From Tipula vernalis (Eukaryota; Arthropoda; Insecta; Diptera; Tipulidae), in contig OY282560.1 of assembly GCA_958295665.1 (NCBI GenBank), positions 259,541,368 to 259,605,367 of the forward strand: DNA of 64,000 nt. Direction: 5' to 3'. This document shows positions 45,431 to 55,085 of the stretch, piece after piece. A model generated the notes under the pieces. It did no database searches. It was not told the DNA's origin and saw only the letters and a list, made by a program, of their open reading frames with translations. The position numbers and the translations under genes were made by a program. Numbering within the stretch: the first letter of the stretch is position 1; every line of letters starts with the position of its first letter.

Positions 45431-46614
45431 ACCAATGAAGTCGACGAACTTAACCTTTTGCACTTCAAGTTCAACCTTTTACAAATCAAATTAAGTTTTG
45501 ATTAGAAAACGTTGAATATGTTTTGAAAAAGAATGAACCTAACTTACAAATAAAAGCTAATTGCTGCTCAGCAGTTAGCGAAGAATCATTGTGTTGTTCG
45601 TAAAAATCAAAAAGAAATAAATTGTTGAAACTTCCTTCTTAGAAAAATATCTAACCACGACTGAAAACAATTTCGCTCAGTAGAAGCGAATCAATGGATA
45701 TTTGGGCCAAACTAGTCAGTCTCTCTAATGGATTAGCGTTCTTTGGCTTATAGTATCTTATTTACCCGCTCTTTTTGACTACCGGTAAACAGTAAATACA
45801 AATTGAACTAACTGTAGGTAAACCGGATGGTGTTTTGTCTTTGTTCTCGTTTAGGTTCTCTTGATTTTGAAAATTCATGTCGCTTCCCGATTTCATATCC
45901 CCTTTTCTCGGATTTCATCTTCTGATCACTTTTTAAATTTTCTCGAGATTTTTGAAGTTTAGCATGGAGATTAGATGCATTGTGTGATTGTGATTTGGTG
46001 TTTCGAAAAAGTCAAGTTCTTCGAGATTTTCGAGATTATTCGAGTATGTATGAGATTGTCGAATGTATTTGATTGTTCGATGTTACTCGAGAATCTTAGA
46101 GCCTATTCGAAGAATATGATTATCCGATATTACTACGTTTTGTTTTAGCCTTATCTTGCTTGGTAGCATTTTGCTTAATAGGATTAGTAACATTAAGTTA
46201 CTTGACAAATAATTCGGTAATTTCACTAATTTTCGGATTCGAAATTTTCTTGAGTTTACTAACAGGCTTACCGAAATTAGTCATTAATATCCAGACTTTT
46301 CCGTATTATATATAATACAGAGATTATTCGAATTTTTCTGGGGTAATCGAGATTATTCCGCGGTTTATTCTAGATCTTTTCGACAGACTAGAAGTTTTTT
46401 GACAATTTTAGGATTATTCGAGATTTTCAAATTTATTCGAATTTTGTATGGTAATGTTTTGAGCTTCATACATATAAATCGTGATATTTAGTATAGATTT
46501 CTCGAGACTATTTGTGAATCTAAGCAATATTTTGATTACTTTTAATTACTGGTAGAAACTTCAGGTAAATGGAAAATCGCAAAGTTTACCGATAAATGGT
46601 AAGGGGTTTTACCG

Positions 46615-46668
46615 GTAAAGAAACTATCTTCCACTGCATGAGTAAAGAAACTATCTTCCACTGCATTG
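46615..46668 (+). repeat. 27-bp tandem duplication
   Basis: GTAAAGAAACTATCTTCCAC and the following TGCATxA repeat twice in succession with one change, inside copy B. The duplication sits next to ACCGGTAAA-type palindromic motifs. Confidence 0.9.
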
Positions 46669-46884
46669 AGATTTTTTTTTCGGTCTGCAAGGTCTAAATA
46701 TCAACTTGAAAACATTAAAATTAGCGCAATTTCTTAAATCCTCCTCTCGAAATCAGATAATTTTAAACAATGCGGGGCTGGAGGCTAGATAATAGGTATA
46801 AATGATTTTTTAATTAAAAAAAGAACATTTTCATGAGCCCAAGACAAATTTTGCGGGAGCCCGAAATTTGTAGTTACGCCGCTG

Positions 46885-47713
46885 GTATGTACATACATAA
46901 TATAAAATTCGGCTTTTATAGTTCATACTAAGGCTAAATACAAGAAAGTTTTTAGTCCTAAATATTAAAGTATTTATATTTTGATATGTCAAATTTATAA
47001 AAATGAGATATTTGGAATTTCGTAACATTGAAAATGTTCTACAGTTTCAAGTAGTAAGTAAGTAAGTAAGTTTTATCATTAGTAGTGACACCCGACAAAA
47101 AACTTCTCGTGCCCAATGGCGAATCTTTTATGTATTTACATAATTGTATTCTCCCTCTAAATACAATACGTGCTCTAATTATTAATCGATAATTTTTTAC
47201 TTGGTTAAACCGACACGGTTTTCAGCGTGGTTTTAACTTGTAAAAAATTATCGATAATAATTAAGCACTAATGCTCTGTGCCTCAGAAGACTTTTCAAAC
47301 TAAACTTTTGTAAGACCCAGTAATTCATGCAATATTTAAATAGATGTCACTAGGTTAAAAGTATTCAATTGTGCCTTATAGCCAACTAAACTTTTCAATG
47401 TCTCGTTTAAATAAATGACGTCTAATAAAAAATAAACCGAGCCGTTAATTAACAGTATGTAATTCAAAATAAGATTTATATACCATATACATATATATGA
47501 AGGATTTAAGGTATCCGAATTTGTTCAACTCATTTAGGATGCAGCCTGTATCGTATTTTATGTTATATTTAAATTGTATAATTGCTTTATATATTATTCC
47601 TGTTATGTAAAACGATTATTAACCATACAGTCAGATTAAATCAATTGATGTTGGTGTTTCGAGTAGTAAACAACTCGTGCTTTTTTCTTAAAAACTAATT
47701 AAACTCTACGCTT
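46885..47713. other. Stretch upstream of the second gypsy fragment, LTR not resolved
   Basis: An LTR should lie directly before the PBS-like site at 47,714, but there is no second copy to define it. A GTAA microsatellite lies at 47,054-47,070 and a hairpin at 47,168-47,270. Confidence 0.4.
47168..47270. repeat. Hairpin of about 100 bp
   Basis: Arms TCGATAATTTTTTAC and GTAAAAAATTATCGA are perfect, and pairing extends outward with small gaps through TAATTAT to GTGCT/AGCAC. The loop of about 40 bases has weaker internal pairing around GGTTAAACC/GGTTTTAAC. This could be a small foldback MITE. Confidence 0.8.
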
Positions 47714-47730
47714 TGGGGCTCAACCGGGAT
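47714..47730 (+). other. PBS-like site
   Basis: TGGGGCTCAACCGGGAT has the form of a retroelement PBS, starting TGG and resembling the tRNA-Pro type used by some retroelements, with mismatches. It lies about 580 bases before the first gag frame. The primer tRNA is not certain. Confidence 0.5.
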
Positions 47731-48293
47731 CGATCAACGGGTAGTTTTGAGCAGCATATATTAAGGAAATTCCTTAACCTATTGAGTTTTCTTGAAGCAA
47801 ATGTGTAGTTTTGTACGTTCAGGTTTAATTTTGGTGCGTTTAAAACGTTGTGTTCCAAACAGAGAAAACCGACCGATTAAACATTTAAGTTGTGGTGATT
47901 AATGTGTATAAAACTTTATCATGAAGTTAATATAGTTCATGATAATCGCGAATTTTTATATCCGTGACAGATTTTCCATAAACCAAGATTTGTGGTGATA
48001 TAAAGTGCCGTAGAATAACACCGAATTCGCGAGTCGAGAAATATAAAGTACCGTATTGTGTACCAAGGACGTTTGCATGAAATTTAAAAATAAGTGTTGT
48101 TGGATAAAGTTTTAATTTAGTGAAGATAAAAGATAAAACTAAAACGGTTCTTTTAATTTATTGTATTTATATATGAAGTAAAGTTGTTTTGATTTTTTGG
48201 CTGAAAATGAGGTTTGCTATTATATAACAAATTATTACGAAATTTTAGAGTTACGAACACGGGAGATGGCGCTTAAAGGTAAAATGTATTATC

Positions 48294-48593
48294 GTGCCTA
48301 CTGCTGGAGCTTGCTTAAGTTTTAGAGATGTCGAAGAATCGCTTTCGAAGTTTAGCGTGGAGGATGATTATCCCGCCGAGAAATGGATTCAGGATGTCGA
48401 AGATGCTCTATGTATGAAATGGAATGCTGAACAGAAAGTTATTTATTCAGAAAGACTGTTAACTGGAAAAGCAAAAGACAGTTTACGTTTGGCGGCTACT
48501 GGTACCTGGGAAAATCTAACCACACATTTATTCAACGAGTTTAAAAAGAAAGTGAATTCTGCTGTGGCGCATGGCAGAGAGGAAGAAAAATAA
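48294..48593 (+). pseudogene. gag: Gypsy gag, first part
   Basis: This 99-codon frame has YPAEKWIQDVED, VIYSERLLTGKAKDSLRL and WENLTTHLFNEFKK, the arrangement of the gypsy capsid domain (retrotransposon gag family): a W-centred helix, a Y..R.L.G.A motif and a final L...F.. helix. The open frame has an upstream ATG at 48,283, slightly out of the best context. It ends in a stop at 48,591 and capsid sequence continues in another frame from 48,571, so gag is frameshifted. Confidence 0.8.
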
Positions 48594-48945
48594 AGATGAA
48601 TCTTTCAAAAATTATTTAATCACTATGCGTGAACTAGGTCAAACCGGCAACTTGGAAGATGCTTCGATAATCGATTACTGTAGAAGTGGAATAACCGATT
48701 ATAAACATAACAAAGCGGTTTTATATGGATCAATCTCTATGAATGATTTCAAAAGTAAACTCGTAATTTATGAAGAAATCAAACAAAAAATTAAGATAAA
48801 AGCACCAATCGAGACCGTAGCAACAAAGCCAATTGAGAACAAAAAGTCAATTAGATTCAGAAGAATGCCAAGATATTACAACTGTGGTGGAGCCGGGCAT
48901 CTAGGAAAATATTGCGCGAAAAAATCTGATGGTTCCAAGTTCTAA
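48571..48945 (+). pseudogene. gag: Gypsy gag, second part with altered zinc knuckle
   Basis: This 124-codon frame overlaps the first gag frame by 23 bases and continues it (KDESFKNYLITMRELG, then ASIIDYCRSGI). Near its end it carries YYNCGGAGHLGKYC, a CCHC knuckle whose first cysteine is replaced by tyrosine, which should weaken zinc and RNA binding. The stop at 48,943 lies about 95 bases before the protease motif. Confidence 0.85.
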
Positions 48946-49034
48946 ATCTTGTGCAGCCATAGAGAATCAGGATGATTGTTCATCTAAAGCTGTCAAAAAT
49001 GTAATGTTCTATGGAAAGGAACTAGTTCATAAAG

Positions 49035-49269
49035 TGCACTAGTTGATACCGGAAGCGACATTAGTTAAGTCACATAAAAAGGAGTGGTGCACAATATTCC
49101 ATGGTGCGGGGTCGAGAGATGTATCAACCGCAGATATAGGTTTAATGCAAAGCTAAAAATAGAGGATGAGGTTTATGAGACTAGAATTCACATAGTTCCT
49201 GATGGAAAACTGCCAGTTGACTTTTTATTGGGTATAGAAAATTCATTTCGGGAAACGTTTCAATGGTGA
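49035..49269 (+). pseudogene. pro: Gypsy retropepsin
   Basis: The active-site motif ALVDTGSDIS is encoded near 49,035-49,066 and is followed at once by a TAA stop. A second frame at 49,084-49,269 carries the rest of the domain: FNAKLKIEDEVYETRIHIVP and DFLLGIENS, where LLGI near the C-terminus is the typical flap-distal motif. The enzyme would process the polyprotein. The stop and frame change make this copy inactive. Confidence 0.85.
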
Positions 49270-49442
49270 TTGAGCATGGAGAACTTCCGCTGAACATAAA
49301 CCATATTAATGATCGTGAAGTGGCGGATAGAATTCGATTATTGGTAGTAAACTAAAATCCAGAGAAGAGAACGCCAAGTCCAAACATAAAAATGGATATT
49401 GAGCTGACCGATGAGAAACCGATCGCTTATAAACTGAGTTAT
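49270..49442 (+). pseudogene. pol: Gypsy RT entry segment
   Basis: After a frame change the codons give LPLNINHINDREVADRIRLL, a stop, then NPEKRTPSPNIKMDIELTD and EKPIAYKLSY. This matches the region before the RT fingers in gypsy pol, including the IxMxIxLxDxxPI motif. RT itself is absent because the segment ends at the foldback element. Confidence 0.75.
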
Positions 49443-49703
49443 GTAAGAAAATTATTAAAATTATTAAAACTGTATGATTTTAATTAACAATAGTTAAAAT
49501 ATCGTGCATTTACTAAAAATAAAATTTAAAATTTTAACAGTTTTAATACAAAATTTCGTTTTATCGTTTTAATTTACGATGATAAATCGAAATTTTGTAT
49601 TAAAACTGTTAAAATTTTAAATTTTATTTTTAGTAAATGCACGATATTTTAATTATCATTCATTAAAATCATACAATTTTAACTATTTTAATAATTTTGT
49701 TAC
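49443..49703. mobile_element. Foldback MITE, about 261 bp
   Basis: Arms of about 110-120 bases are reverse complements: AATTTAAAATTTTAACAGTT lies on the left and AACTGTTAAAATTTTAAATT on the right. Outer ends are GTAAGAAAATTATT and, reverse complemented, GTAACAAAATTATT. The loop is about 30 bases near 49,560-49,585. Noncoding; it terminates the gypsy fragment. Confidence 0.92.
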
Positions 49704-49915
49704 AGAATTTGGTAAAAAAGGGAATATCGTTCTCGTTACTCGTTCTCAATGTGTACCGGGCTTTACTGACTACGTATTTTAAACTGGATGTCATACAAAT
49801 TGAAAAGTCGTCGAAAAGTAACCTCGTAAACTGCCTCTTCACCAAGCATCTATGAGGAAATAGCGAAAGCTTCAAAATTTGAAAAGTTTAGTTTGAAAAG
49901 TCTTTTGATGCACAC
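49704..49915. other. Short unassigned stretch
   Basis: Between the foldback and hAT elements. It might be displaced gypsy sequence but I cannot align it to RT. Confidence 0.35.
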
Positions 49916-49997
49916 ATCATTAGCAGGGATGAAAAAGTTGATCCTTTAGTACTTTTTTCGGTTCTTTTGAAAATAGAAAGTACTTCGATACTTTTGT

Positions 49998-50520
49998 TCA
50001 ACATTTCAGTCCTTTCAAAAAATATTTATATTCAATTTTTTCTGTAAACGTTAGACAGCAGCATTTTGGAACGCGTTCCAAAATCGCAAAACTTTCTAAC
50101 ATAGCTAGAAGTGATATCAACGGATGATCCCATAAACTGGTCATCGATCCAGCACCAAGAGATTTTTGGCAGATTAAAGTCGCCCACAATCAACACCTGA
50201 TCAGTTTTATTAAATAGTAGTTAAACATTATTGGAAATAAATTCAATAAATCCTTGGTAAAAGTCTGAAGTACTACCAAACGGTATATAGACTCCCAAAT
50301 TGACTCACCATAGTCACAATTGACGACGATGATCACACCACTACCAGTGGCCTCTCTAATATTTGAATCGCGATCACTACGAAAAACGGTATAGCATAAA
50401 GGAAAATATTCCTCCGATTTGAAATCAACCTGGTCTCCGTAAAAATAACGATGTCCTAGTTATAAGACAAAATAGTTGAGTAACTTGGTATCCCGCTATT
50501 ATTTTGGTAATATACGTGTA
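49998..50520 (-). pseudogene. LINE apurinic endonuclease fragment inside the hAT element
   Basis: On the minus strand, NLHVYYQNNSG near 50,500 resembles the ORF2 start (NLxIYYQNVRG) of CR1/Jockey-type LINEs. After frame changes, VLIVGDFNLPKISW at about 50,150-50,195 is the GDFN motif of the APE endonuclease, followed by DDQFMGSSVDITSSYVRKF-like residues. The catalytic metal-binding part between them is shortened and there is no RT. The endonuclease nicks target DNA during LINE insertion. Confidence 0.8.
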
Positions 50521-50990
50521 GATTATTGTTGCTGGAATTATTTGATGAAATGATGGGCATAATATTATGGAGTTTAGGTCGATAGAAAACGTTACTATTA
50601 ACGAAGTTAATAAGAAGAAGTTTTTTGGTAGAGGTACCAACTCTCGGACCAATGCTCCGGCAGGCCATATGTGTAGCTGAAGGAGTTTGCTGAAATGGAC
50701 TAAATCAACGGCGATTTTGAACGAAATGAAATTGAGCCGACTAACGCCATGGCCAACTGACACAAGCACCCGACACTCAATCTCATCGTCAGAGATTACC
50801 AGCTTACCATACTTAGAAATTTCCGTAATACAGCCGGTTCCGTGGTGTTACCGAATTTTGCGGCATAAATAAACTTCCTATCCGGAACAGCTTTGATAGT
50901 ATCATCGGTATCGTCGCAAGAGCCAACAATATACTCCGCTTGCGACGGTTGAATTGGATCACTCGCAGATTCAACAGTGACAGGTGTATC
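50425..50990 (-). pseudogene. LINE ORF1 C-terminal region inside the hAT element
   Basis: A 114-codon minus-strand frame reads SRLNFISFKIAVDLVHFSK, then HIWPAGALVRELVPLPKN. This matches the end of ORF1 proteins of CR1/Jockey-like LINEs (FVSFKIGV..., WPEGVLVREF, RPKN). Upstream, in another frame, are AEYIVGSCDD and KFIYAAKFGNTTEPAVLRKF, also typical of that protein. ORF1 precedes and partly overlaps the endonuclease fragment in the same orientation, so both come from one LINE copy. Confidence 0.75.
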
Positions 50991-52053
50991 ATCATTAGAA
51001 TGGCCCGGGATGATTGACGTATAACAACGCTGAACTTTTCCAATAGATCATCTACATTAAACGGAATAATGCCGAGAGATTGATTAACAGCAATAAATTA
51101 GAGAAAAAGAGTCAGAGAAAAATGAAATTCAAATGTAAAATGCCATACTACGAGCGAATTCCGTTTTTCTCTAATTTTGAAGTAATTTTCGGAATTAATT
51201 AAATTTAATTTGATAGAAAACATTACATTAATATTATAAATAGGTAAAAATTTTATATATAAGTGATTTTAATATCATAAGTCTAAAAAAAATGTTTACT
51301 CGCATTCGTAATTCGTGCTTGATGTGGGAAGCCCGTAAGTCTATACAAATTATCTGTGCCGACTTCTAAGACCTAGTTAATTTAGCAACAGAATACCTGT
51401 CTCTAATTCTTCACAAAATCAGCATTTAACGTTTTAACTGAACAATCATAAGAAAAAGAAAAAAGTTTAAATCAGCAGCAGGCTTTGACTTTCGAGTCAG
51501 ATGAACGTTTTTTTTATTTTCTGTGATTTTTTTTTTCTAAATTAATTTAATTTTTATATAAATTTTAAACGACAATTGCTGATGCACCATGCAAAGATAG
51601 AACACGTAGCAAGGGTCACAAATAATTTTGCTGATTTAAAATTAAAATCTCCAGCCACCGCTAAGTAACATTTTATACCTGTGGAAAGATAATGATACTA
51701 ATATTGAAAATACAAATTTCTGGGAATCTCATAGTATTGAGCGGATGAGCTGGAATTGGATCCTGGGTAAAAGCGTGCTGCCTTTTATTAAAAATTTTAC
51801 TACTTTTGGTATGTCCCATTGTGAATTAGAGAAAGCTCAAAATAGGGTGTACCAGAAACTATAAAAATATTAAATAACCAAATAATTAAATAAATAAAAA
51901 ATAATTTATAAATACCCTTTTGTCACTTTTAGTTACACTACATATGTTAACACATCAAAAAAATTAAAAAGTACTTTAAAGCGTAATTTAGTCCTCTATT
52001 GCTCAACATTTTAGTACTTAGGGATTTATGTAAATTTCATCCCTGATCATTAG

Positions 52054-53529
52054 TAGTTGTATTACGGCTGAAATAATCAAATTTTCAACCAACACACAAT
52101 TCTGTGAAAATTATCTAATTTTTTATTGTGCATTTAAAAAATACAAATAGTTGACTAAGTAGTTAGTAGGCCAGATGCCCAGTAGAAAAAAAGGCAAAAA
52201 CCATGAAAAAATAAGTAGATTTTTGGACGTAGAATTAAAAATCTTTAAATCGACTTTAGTCCTAATAAGGGCCAAAGGCCGTTTAGCCATTATCGAGATA
52301 TAAATAATAACACAAAGCACTACAACTGTTAAACGAGAAAAATCAATGACGGTTATTTTTACAAATGAAAATATTTTTATAAACATATGGTCGATTTGCG
52401 CTTAACTATTTCTCCCCCGTTAGGACGGCGATTTTAATATGTAAATAGAAACATTTTTGTAAAGAGCTTCCAGAGCCACATGGAACGCAAAATATTGTAT
52501 AAATATAAATAAAAACGCCCAAAAATAAAACATAATTTTATTCTTTTACATTTTTTCTCCATTTTAATGATCACCGCCATCATTTTTACAAATACATAAA
52601 AATATTTTTATAAAAAATACATCAAGCTGTGCTTTTTCCTCATTAAAATTCGCTCTTCTGGATGTCAAGATACAACTGAAAACAAAGCATGGCGACCAAA
52701 ATCGGCCTATGGTTCTACAACGTAATGTACGCCACAGGTTTACGTCATAATGTCCTTACGCCCTTTTTGAGAAATTGTCTCCTCTTTTATTTGGATAAAT
52801 CCGGTTTTTTTAATATTTTGTATTGTAGTTTACAAGTTAATAGTGATAAACCTCATTTTTGCTCCTAAATGTCAAATTTTCACCCACTTCCGTCCCTAGG
52901 GCGGATTGTTTTACGAGCGCCAATACTTTAAATTTGGATTTTTTAGATTAATCGACAAATTAATAGACTTTAATGGATACATTAGAAGCATGAAAATTTA
53001 AACACACGAAACTAACCTAAAAGTTCGTATGTAAAAAACTAAGCATTAACTTTTTAGACAATGGATTGGAACGCGTATTGTAATGATTTTACCAATAGGT
53101 ATAGCGTTCCGAGTAGATAACAAGCTCTTACTACAATTGTGCTGTAGGGAAAGTATTTACTTATTTCCATGCTTATATGAAGGAAAGGCCACTCCATCAA
53201 GTTTATTCCATGGTCTTTTGGACGCTTTAAAAAGGCTATTCAAAATTCACTTGTCTATACGGTTAATTCCGCAAGGGTGTCCTCATGGGAACCGTTATCA
53301 GTTCTAATAGCTCTAGAACAGTGTTTATGACGTATAATAATTAGCTCGTTTAATTCATCCGAATTTTGGCTGGGATATAACTTGTAAAAAAACATATAAC
53401 GCACCAACATTTTTTCTTTGGTCTAACAAGGTCAGAGAATTAGTTCGCGGTGGGTTAACATCAAGTGGTTGTTTTGTAAGCAATCTAAAATACTCAAATC
53501 AGTAAGAGGTGCCCTTGCCCAGATGTAGG
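52054..53529. other. AT-rich stretch, nothing recognised
   Basis: About 1.5 kb. A 74-codon plus-strand frame at 53,083-53,307 has no family resemblance. No repeats are supported. Confidence 0.45.
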
Positions 53530-55085
53530 CAGTGGCGTAACTACAAACTTCGGGCTATTTCGCAACATTTTTCTTCGGCGCCGAATAATGCTTCTTGTAC
53601 CTATGAGCAAGTAAAGGTTTAGTTAAAAACTTATTTTTTCCTGTTGTCCAGCCTCGCATTAAATAAAATTGTCTGATTTCGAGAGTACGAAATAGCTCGT
53701 GATTTGGTTACATGGCCTCAAACAAAACGAAATTTCTTGCAATCGACTCAATTTTATGGCGATTTCTAAATTTATCGATAAAGCATCACAAATTTCGATT
53801 ATAATTTGAAAACTATCAAGAATTTCGAAATAATCTCAAAAATGTCGAATTTTCAAAATAGCATGTAAAACCAAAAGAAATCCTACTCGCGCTAATAAAA
53901 TATAAATAATCTCTACTTTCTTGAATAATTTCGAATAACCTAGAAAATTGAAAAAATATCGAAATCTCGAAAAATCTAATAAATATCGCGATTCAGATTT
54001 ATATGTGTAACGTTCCTACAACTCAAAACTAAGCGCAGAACATTGCCTTAGAAAATTTGAATAAATTTGAAAATCTTTAGAAATGTGGAATATTCTAGAA
54101 ATGTCGAAAAACTTAAGAAATCTAGAAAAACCGCGGAACAATCTTGATTACCCCAAAAAAATTCTATTAATCTCTATATTATCTCGATTGATCACGAACA
54201 ATTTCAATTATACCGAAAAATCTAGATATTAATGAATAATTTCGGAAAGCCTTAAAAAATCTAGAAAACCGACGAAAATTTCGAAAGATTCCATAAATTC
54301 GTGTGAATATCGAATTATTTGCCAAGATAATTTAATGTTACTAATACTATTAAGCAAAATGCTATACTAAGCAAGTTAAGGCTAAGTTCAAAGAACCAAC
54401 TTTATAAATAATAATGGAACCCTCAACTAGATCGGATAATTTTGTAAATATCCAACAATCATATTCTTCGAATAGGCTCTAGGATTTTCAAGTAATTTCG
54501 AATAACCTGACAGTTACGAAACACCGAATCAAGAAATTAAGTCTCGCACCAATGCTATACACCAATAATCTCGGGAAAGTTTTAAAAAGTGGGATATGAA
54601 ACAGAAGAATTTGCAATTTTCTTATTTAAAATAGTTTTCCAAAATGAAACCGGTAAATTTAGTTTTAATTTACTGTTTACCGGTAATAAAAAAGATTCGA
54701 TAAACGAGAAACTATATCAATCATCAAATTCAACCTTTAATCAAAACTTGATTTTTAAAACGACGAATTTGAAGTGCAAAAGAGGTAAATTTGGAGTGTA
54801 AAAGGTATATTATAAATAAATCAACCAAGCAAATACTAAAATCGTTATCATTTGATATCAAAAGCTTTGATTTCAAACGAGTTTGGCAAATTTTCTTCTA
54901 TATCTGTCAGAACCTAAAGCCATTTTCATTTCTATGGTGTCAGCTTACACGTAATTACTCAGACATTAACCTTCAGCAACCGAGAAGAAATTGTTGGGCC
55001 TCTCTTAAGAAAATATTTCTTTCTCTAAAAACTAGACCACCGGGTTTTGTTCAAAATTTCCTAGAAATGCCCAGTTTTGCAACTT
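53530..55085 (-). mobile_element. Unnamed interspersed repeat, copy C
   Basis: Begins CAGTGGCGTAACTACAAACT at 53,530, the right-hand terminus of the family in reverse. Blocks matching copies A and B follow in reverse order: GTTACTAATACTATTAAGC near 54,339, CTATATCTGTCAGAACC near 54,898 and CTAGACCACC near 55,032. The head end is lost near 55,085. Without the tandem repeats of copy A and the insertions of copy B, it is the simplest version. Confidence 0.75.

Larger units (their letters stand above)
44456..46884 (+). mobile_element. Unnamed interspersed repeat, copy B (most complete)
   Basis: Left end GAGTGGTATAACTAGGTACA; right end, reverse complemented, CAGCGGCGTAACTACAAATT. The two ends share an imperfect xAGTGGCGTAACTA terminus. 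TATGTA occurs at both flanks (44,450-44,455 and one base after the right end), possibly a target duplication. Copy B contains a Harbinger MITE and a mariner remnant as later insertions. No frame of its own is seen. Confidence 0.75.
47714..49442 (+). mobile_element. Second Ty3/gypsy element, 5' part only
   Basis: Contains a PBS-like site, gag in two frames, a zinc knuckle, retropepsin and the beginning of RT. RT homology ends abruptly at 49,442 where a foldback MITE begins, and I could not find the rest of RT, RNase H or integrase after it. The 3' half is therefore missing or displaced. Confidence 0.85.
49924..52045. mobile_element. hAT element, 2,122 bp, with 8-bp target duplication
   Basis: Ends CAGGGATGAAAAAG on the left and CAGGGATGAAATTT on the right (reverse complement), with AGTACTNAA-like DNA about 25 bases in on both sides. 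Identical 8-base duplications ATCATTAG flank it (49,916-49,923 and 52,046-52,053), the hAT hallmark. I see no hAT transposase. Instead it contains a minus-strand LINE fragment, so it is nonautonomous. A stretch near 51,600-51,870 has short open frames (FWESHSIERMSWNWIL) that I cannot place. Confidence 0.92.
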
